Shown piece by piece: positions 60,054 through 64,000 of a DNA stretch of 64,000 nt. Numbering within the stretch: position 1 is the first letter of the stretch; each line of letters begins with the position of its first letter. The position numbers and the translations under genes are program-made. The DNA is from Caloramator australicus RC3 (GTDB lineage: Bacteria > Bacillota > Clostridia > Clostridiales > Caloramatoraceae). The notes under the pieces were generated by a model. That model saw only the letters and a program-made list of their open reading frames with translations. It was not told the origin of the DNA and did no database searches. Location of the stretch: positions 16,587 to 80,586 of the forward strand of contig NZ_CAKP01000067.1 in NCBI RefSeq assembly GCF_000297115.1, written 5' to 3'.

Positions 60054-60500
60054 ATGCAGATCTTGTATATTTTACTTCTTGTAATTATAGACCATATAAC
60101 AAAATACATAGCAAAAATTCAATTATCTTACGGAAAGTCCGTCACGTTAATTGATGGCTTTTTAGAACTTATATATGTTGAAAATAGAGGGGCAGCCTTT
60201 GGAATCTTAAAAAATAAAAAATTTTTTCTTGTAGGAATAACTACAATTGCTATTATAGGAATGATCTATTATTTAGTTAGGACCGCAAATCTGAATAAGT
60301 GGGAAAGAATGAGCCTTATTTTTATAATATCTGGTGCTATTGGCAATTTGATAGACCGCATATTTAGAGGTTATGTAGTTGACTTTATCCATTTTTACAT
60401 AAAAGATATATTTGATTGGCCTGTGTTTAATATCGCCGATATTTTAGTAGTCATTGGTGCTATAATTTTAGCTTTTTCGATTTTATTTTTAAAAAAATGA
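60054..60500 (+). CDS. lspA: Lipoprotein signal peptidase (signal peptidase II)
   Basis: 148-aa aspartic membrane peptidase with four helices that cleaves prolipoproteins. DHITKYIA, ENRGAAFGIL, GNLIDRIFRGYVVDF and FNIADILVVIG hold the family motifs, including both catalytic Asp. ATG 60054 is chosen since GGGGGAT stands 3-4 nt upstream; ATG 60042 precedes it. It is co-transcribed with rluD, a common pairing. Confidence 0.95.
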   Translation: MQILYILLLVIIDHITKYIAKIQLSYGKSVTLIDGFLELIYVENRGAAFGILKNKKFFLVGITTIAIIGMIYYLVRTANLNKWERMSLIFIISGAIGNLIDRIFRGYVVDFIHFYIKDIFDWPVFNIADILVVIGAIILAFSILFLKK

Positions 60501-60512
60501 TGGAGTGATGCT

Positions 60513-61979
<1,467 letters not shown>

Positions 61980-61997
61980 TTTAACTTTATAAGATAG

Positions 61998-62024
61998 ATG
62001 CCGGTTTATCCGGCATAATTTTTT
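61998..62024 (+). terminator. Terminator after pyrR
   Basis: ATGCCGG (61998-62004) and CCGGCAT (62010-62016), 7 bp, 5-nt loop, followed by AATTTTTT. Confidence 0.82.
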
Positions 62025-62050
62025 AGCATAATAATTAATGAGGTGATAAT

Positions 62051-63631
62051 ATGGAAAAAATTAAATTCGAAGAATTAAATTTATCAAAGGAAATATTAAA
62101 GGCAATTGAAGAATTAGGATATGAAGAAGCAACGCCTATTCAAGCAAAAACCATTCCAATAATACTTCAAGGTAAGGATATTATCGGTCAGGCACAAACC
62201 GGGACAGGAAAAACAGCTGCCTTTGGGATCCCAACGCTTGAAAGGATTGATCCATCTAAGAAAACTATTCAAGCTTTGATATTGTGTCCAACAAGAGAAT
62301 TGGCTATTCAAGTTTCAGAGGAATTAAAAAAGTTATCAAAATATAAAAAAGCCATAGGTATTTTACCAATATATGGTGGACAATCGATTGAAAGGCAAAT
62401 ACAGTCCTTGAAAAAAGGGGTAAACATAATAATAGGAACTCCAGGAAGATGTATAGACCATATCGAAAGGGGCACATTGAAGCTTGAAGATATCAAACTT
62501 TTTATATTAGATGAAGCGGACGAAATGCTCAATATGGGATTTATTGAGGACATAGAATTTATTCTAGATAAAACACCAAAGGATAAACAGACTTTGTTAT
62601 TTTCTGCTACGATGCCAGATCCTATACTAAAGTTAACAAAAAAATATCTTAAAAATCCAGAACATATTAAAGTTGTTCATAAGGAATTAACGGTTCCTAC
62701 CATTGAACAGATTTATTTTGAGGTTAAAGAAGCACATAAGATTGAGATTTTATCAAGGCTTTTAGATATATATAATCCTAAATTAGCTTTAGTATTTTGT
62801 AATACAAAGAAAAAAGTAGATGAAGTTGTATCTAGCCTACAGGCAAGGGGATATCTTGCGGATGCTCTACATGGAGACATGAAACAAAATCAAAGGGATA
62901 GGGTTATGGCTAAATTCCGTTCAGGAACTATTGATGTTCTTGTGGCAACTGATGTAGCTGCAAGAGGAATTGATGTTGAAGATGTAGAGATAGTTTTTAA
63001 TTACGACGTTCCTCAGGATGAAGAATATTATGTCCACAGAATAGGTAGAACAGGAAGAGCAGGAAGGGAAGGAAAGGCCTTTACATTTGTTTCTGGAAAG
63101 GATATATATAAACTTAGGGATATTCAAAGATATACTAAAACAAAAATAAAGCTTCAAAAAATTCCTACCTTACACGATGTTGAGGAAAGTAGAACAAGTA
63201 AAATTATTGATAGGATTAAAGAATCCATCAACGAAGGTAATCTGGAAAAATATAGCGACATTATTGAAAGAATAATAGATGATGAATATACATCCCTTGA
63301 TGTTGCTGCTGCTTTACTTAAAATAGTAATGAGTGAAGATAAAAGGTATGATGAAATTGAGGATGCTTTTGAAGGCACTGGAGCAGAACCAGGCATGGTA
63401 AGGTTGTTTGTTAACGTAGGAAAGAATCATAAAATAAGCCCAAGAGATATAGTTGGGGCAATAGCTGATAAGGTTAAGTTACCAGGTGATTTGATTGGAA
63501 GAATAGATATTTTTGATAAATTTTCATTTGTAGAAGTCCCAACAGATTATGCTAATGAAGTCTTAGATATCATGAAGAATAATACAATTAAGGGTAAAAA
63601 GGTAAATATTGAAATTGCAAAAAATAAATAA
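62051..63631 (+). CDS. DEAD-box RNA helicase with DbpA-type RNA-binding domain
   Basis: 526-aa helicase. Q motif (EEATPIQAKTIP), AQTGTGKTAA, PTRELAIQ, DEADEMLNMGF, SATMP, and motif VI HRIGRTGRAGREG are intact. The C-terminus (about 450-523, VRLFVNVGKNHKISPRDIVGAI) is a DbpA-like RRM that in homologs binds 23S rRNA. Likely a ribosome-assembly or cold-related helicase of the DeaD/CshA/DbpA group. RBS GAGGTG precedes ATG 62051. Confidence 0.93.
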   Translation: MEKIKFEELNLSKEILKAIEELGYEEATPIQAKTIPIILQGKDIIGQAQTGTGKTAAFGIPTLERIDPSKKTIQALILCPTRELAIQVSEELKKLSKYKKAIGILPIYGGQSIERQIQSLKKGVNIIIGTPGRCIDHIERGTLKLEDIKLFILDEADEMLNMGFIEDIEFILDKTPKDKQTLLFSATMPDPILKLTKKYLKNPEHIKVVHKELTVPTIEQIYFEVKEAHKIEILSRLLDIYNPKLALVFCNTKKKVDEVVSSLQARGYLADALHGDMKQNQRDRVMAKFRSGTIDVLVATDVAARGIDVEDVEIVFNYDVPQDEEYYVHRIGRTGRAGREGKAFTFVSGKDIYKLRDIQRYTKTKIKLQKIPTLHDVEESRTSKIIDRIKESINEGNLEKYSDIIERIIDDEYTSLDVAAALLKIVMSEDKRYDEIEDAFEGTGAEPGMVRLFVNVGKNHKISPRDIVGAIADKVKLPGDLIGRIDIFDKFSFVEVPTDYANEVLDIMKNNTIKGKKVNIEIAKNK

Positions 63632-63632
63632 A

Positions 63633-63651
63633 GGGCTACAGCATGTAGCCC
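63633..63651 (+). terminator. Stem of helicase terminator, interrupted at the T-run
   Basis: GGGCTAC (63633-63639) and GTAGCCC (63645-63651) with a 5-nt loop directly follow the helicase stop. The expected T-run is missing: the insertion-sequence end begins right after the stem. Confidence 0.7.
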
Positions 63652-64000
63652 CAGACCGTCGACAAACCCCACTTTTCAAAAAACGAAAAGTGGGGTTTGA
63701 GTATTTTTACAAGCATTTTTGATAAATATTTTATAAATACAAAGAAATTTTTGCCCTTTCCAGGGCCGTTTTGTCCCTTCTTCCACATCCAATTTGCCAT
63801 CTTCTTTAAATTAAAGCAAGCACAAACAAGCATCGCTTGCATGGACACTTTTTCTATCCCTCTTAGTGTTGTCCATCGCAAACCATGCTTCTCCTTCAAG
63901 TCGGCAAATACCCTCTCTATGGTTTTGCTTCTATCTTTATATAGTTCTTTGCATTCGTATGTATGTCTCAAATGTTCTACTTCTTCTAGATATCCTTCCC
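63636..64000 (-). CDS. Transposase C-terminal part, IS1182-like DDE type (cut by window edge)
   Basis: The frame is open to the window edge (EGYLEEVEHLRHTYECKELY...). KDRSKTIERVFADLKEKHGL and RWTTLRGIEKVSMQAMLVCACFNLKKM split by a few residues are the C-terminal block of IS1182-type DDE transposases, with the last catalytic Glu in TIERVFADLKE. The last codons (GYML then stop) fall in the helicase terminator stem, so the frame seems to run past the IS end into flanking DNA. The TTG at 63971 is not the true start. Confidence 0.85.
   Translation of the reverse strand, partial: EGYLEEVEHLRHTYECKELYKDRSKTIERVFADLKEKHGLRWTTLRGIEKVSMQAMLVCACFNLKKMANWMWKKGQNGPGKGKNFFVFIKYLSKMLVKILKPHFSFFEKWGLSTVWGYML
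63652..64000. mobile_element. End of an insertion sequence (IS1182-like), partial
   Basis: The probable IS end is near CAGACCGTCGAC (63652-63663). Inside, a 14-bp inverted repeat (AAACCCCACTTTTC 63664-63677 with 63685-63698) lies within the transposase 3' end and could block read-through from the helicase. The other end is beyond the window, so no target duplication can be checked. Confidence 0.6.

Overview
The window is a low-GC chromosome segment from an anaerobic, spore-forming Clostridia bacterium. Evidence: spoIIGA-sigE-sigG, spoIVA, a SpoVD-type PBP and a Spo0E-like protein; clostridial gene orders (DUF881-sbp-DUF881 before ftsA; yggS-sepF-ylmH-divIVA-ileS); GGAGG ribosome binding sites with frequent GTG/TTG starts. 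The long Mbh/Mrp hydrogenase operon resembles what I would expect in thermophilic Clostridiaceae (Caloramator and relatives), but the genus is inference.

Layout. 1-543: end of a membrane protein and a basic hypothetical gene. 796-14107: one tightly packed operon of 19 genes mixing [NiFe]-hydrogenase maturation (hypF, C, D, E, A, B) with a complete Mrp-linked group 4 membrane-bound hydrogenase (mbhK, L, A-H, M, J, N). It should evolve H2 from reduced ferredoxin and build an ion gradient. 14297-19705: amino-acid racemase, deoC, Lon-like protease, ychF (reverse strand). 19883-34060: a frameshifted spo0E-like gene and the division/cell-wall (dcw) cluster mraZ-rsmH-ftsL-spoVD-murE-mraY-spoVE(frameshifted)-murG-divIB-DUF881-sbp-DUF881-ftsA-ftsZ; murF and murD are absent from their usual places. 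34102-37571: spoIIGA-sigE-sigG-ymxH-nrdR. 37638-47159: pgeF, a PhoP/PhoR pair, DUF512 radical SAM protein, der, gpsA, two half-size chromate transporters, spoIVA. 47234-48285: a frameshifted Fe-S membrane protein and a stretch of small or decayed reverse-strand reading frames. 48286-53762: yggS-sepF-ylmH-divIVA, then a T-box and ileS. 54175-58021: aroB-mtnN-aroF-aroA. 58030-58373: a palindromic, GC-richer, MITE-like insert flanked by 27-bp direct copies of a terminator. 58376-63631: ECF S-component, DUF5665, yteA, lspA, rluD, pyrR, DEAD-box helicase. 63652-64000: end of an insertion sequence abutting the helicase terminator.

Regulation visible in the sequence: sigma-H-type promoters before mraZ and ftsA; a 10-bp-periodic AGTGG operator before mraZ with an exact 14-nt inverted copy before the spo0E-like gene; a sigma-F-like promoter and an RBS-sequestering hairpin before sigG arranged so that only read-through transcripts would fold it; a putative Spo0A-type promoter before spoIIGA; an isoleucine T-box before ileS. 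Three (perhaps four) genes carry single-base frameshifts in or beside short homopolymers, which suggests sequencing error as much as gene decay.
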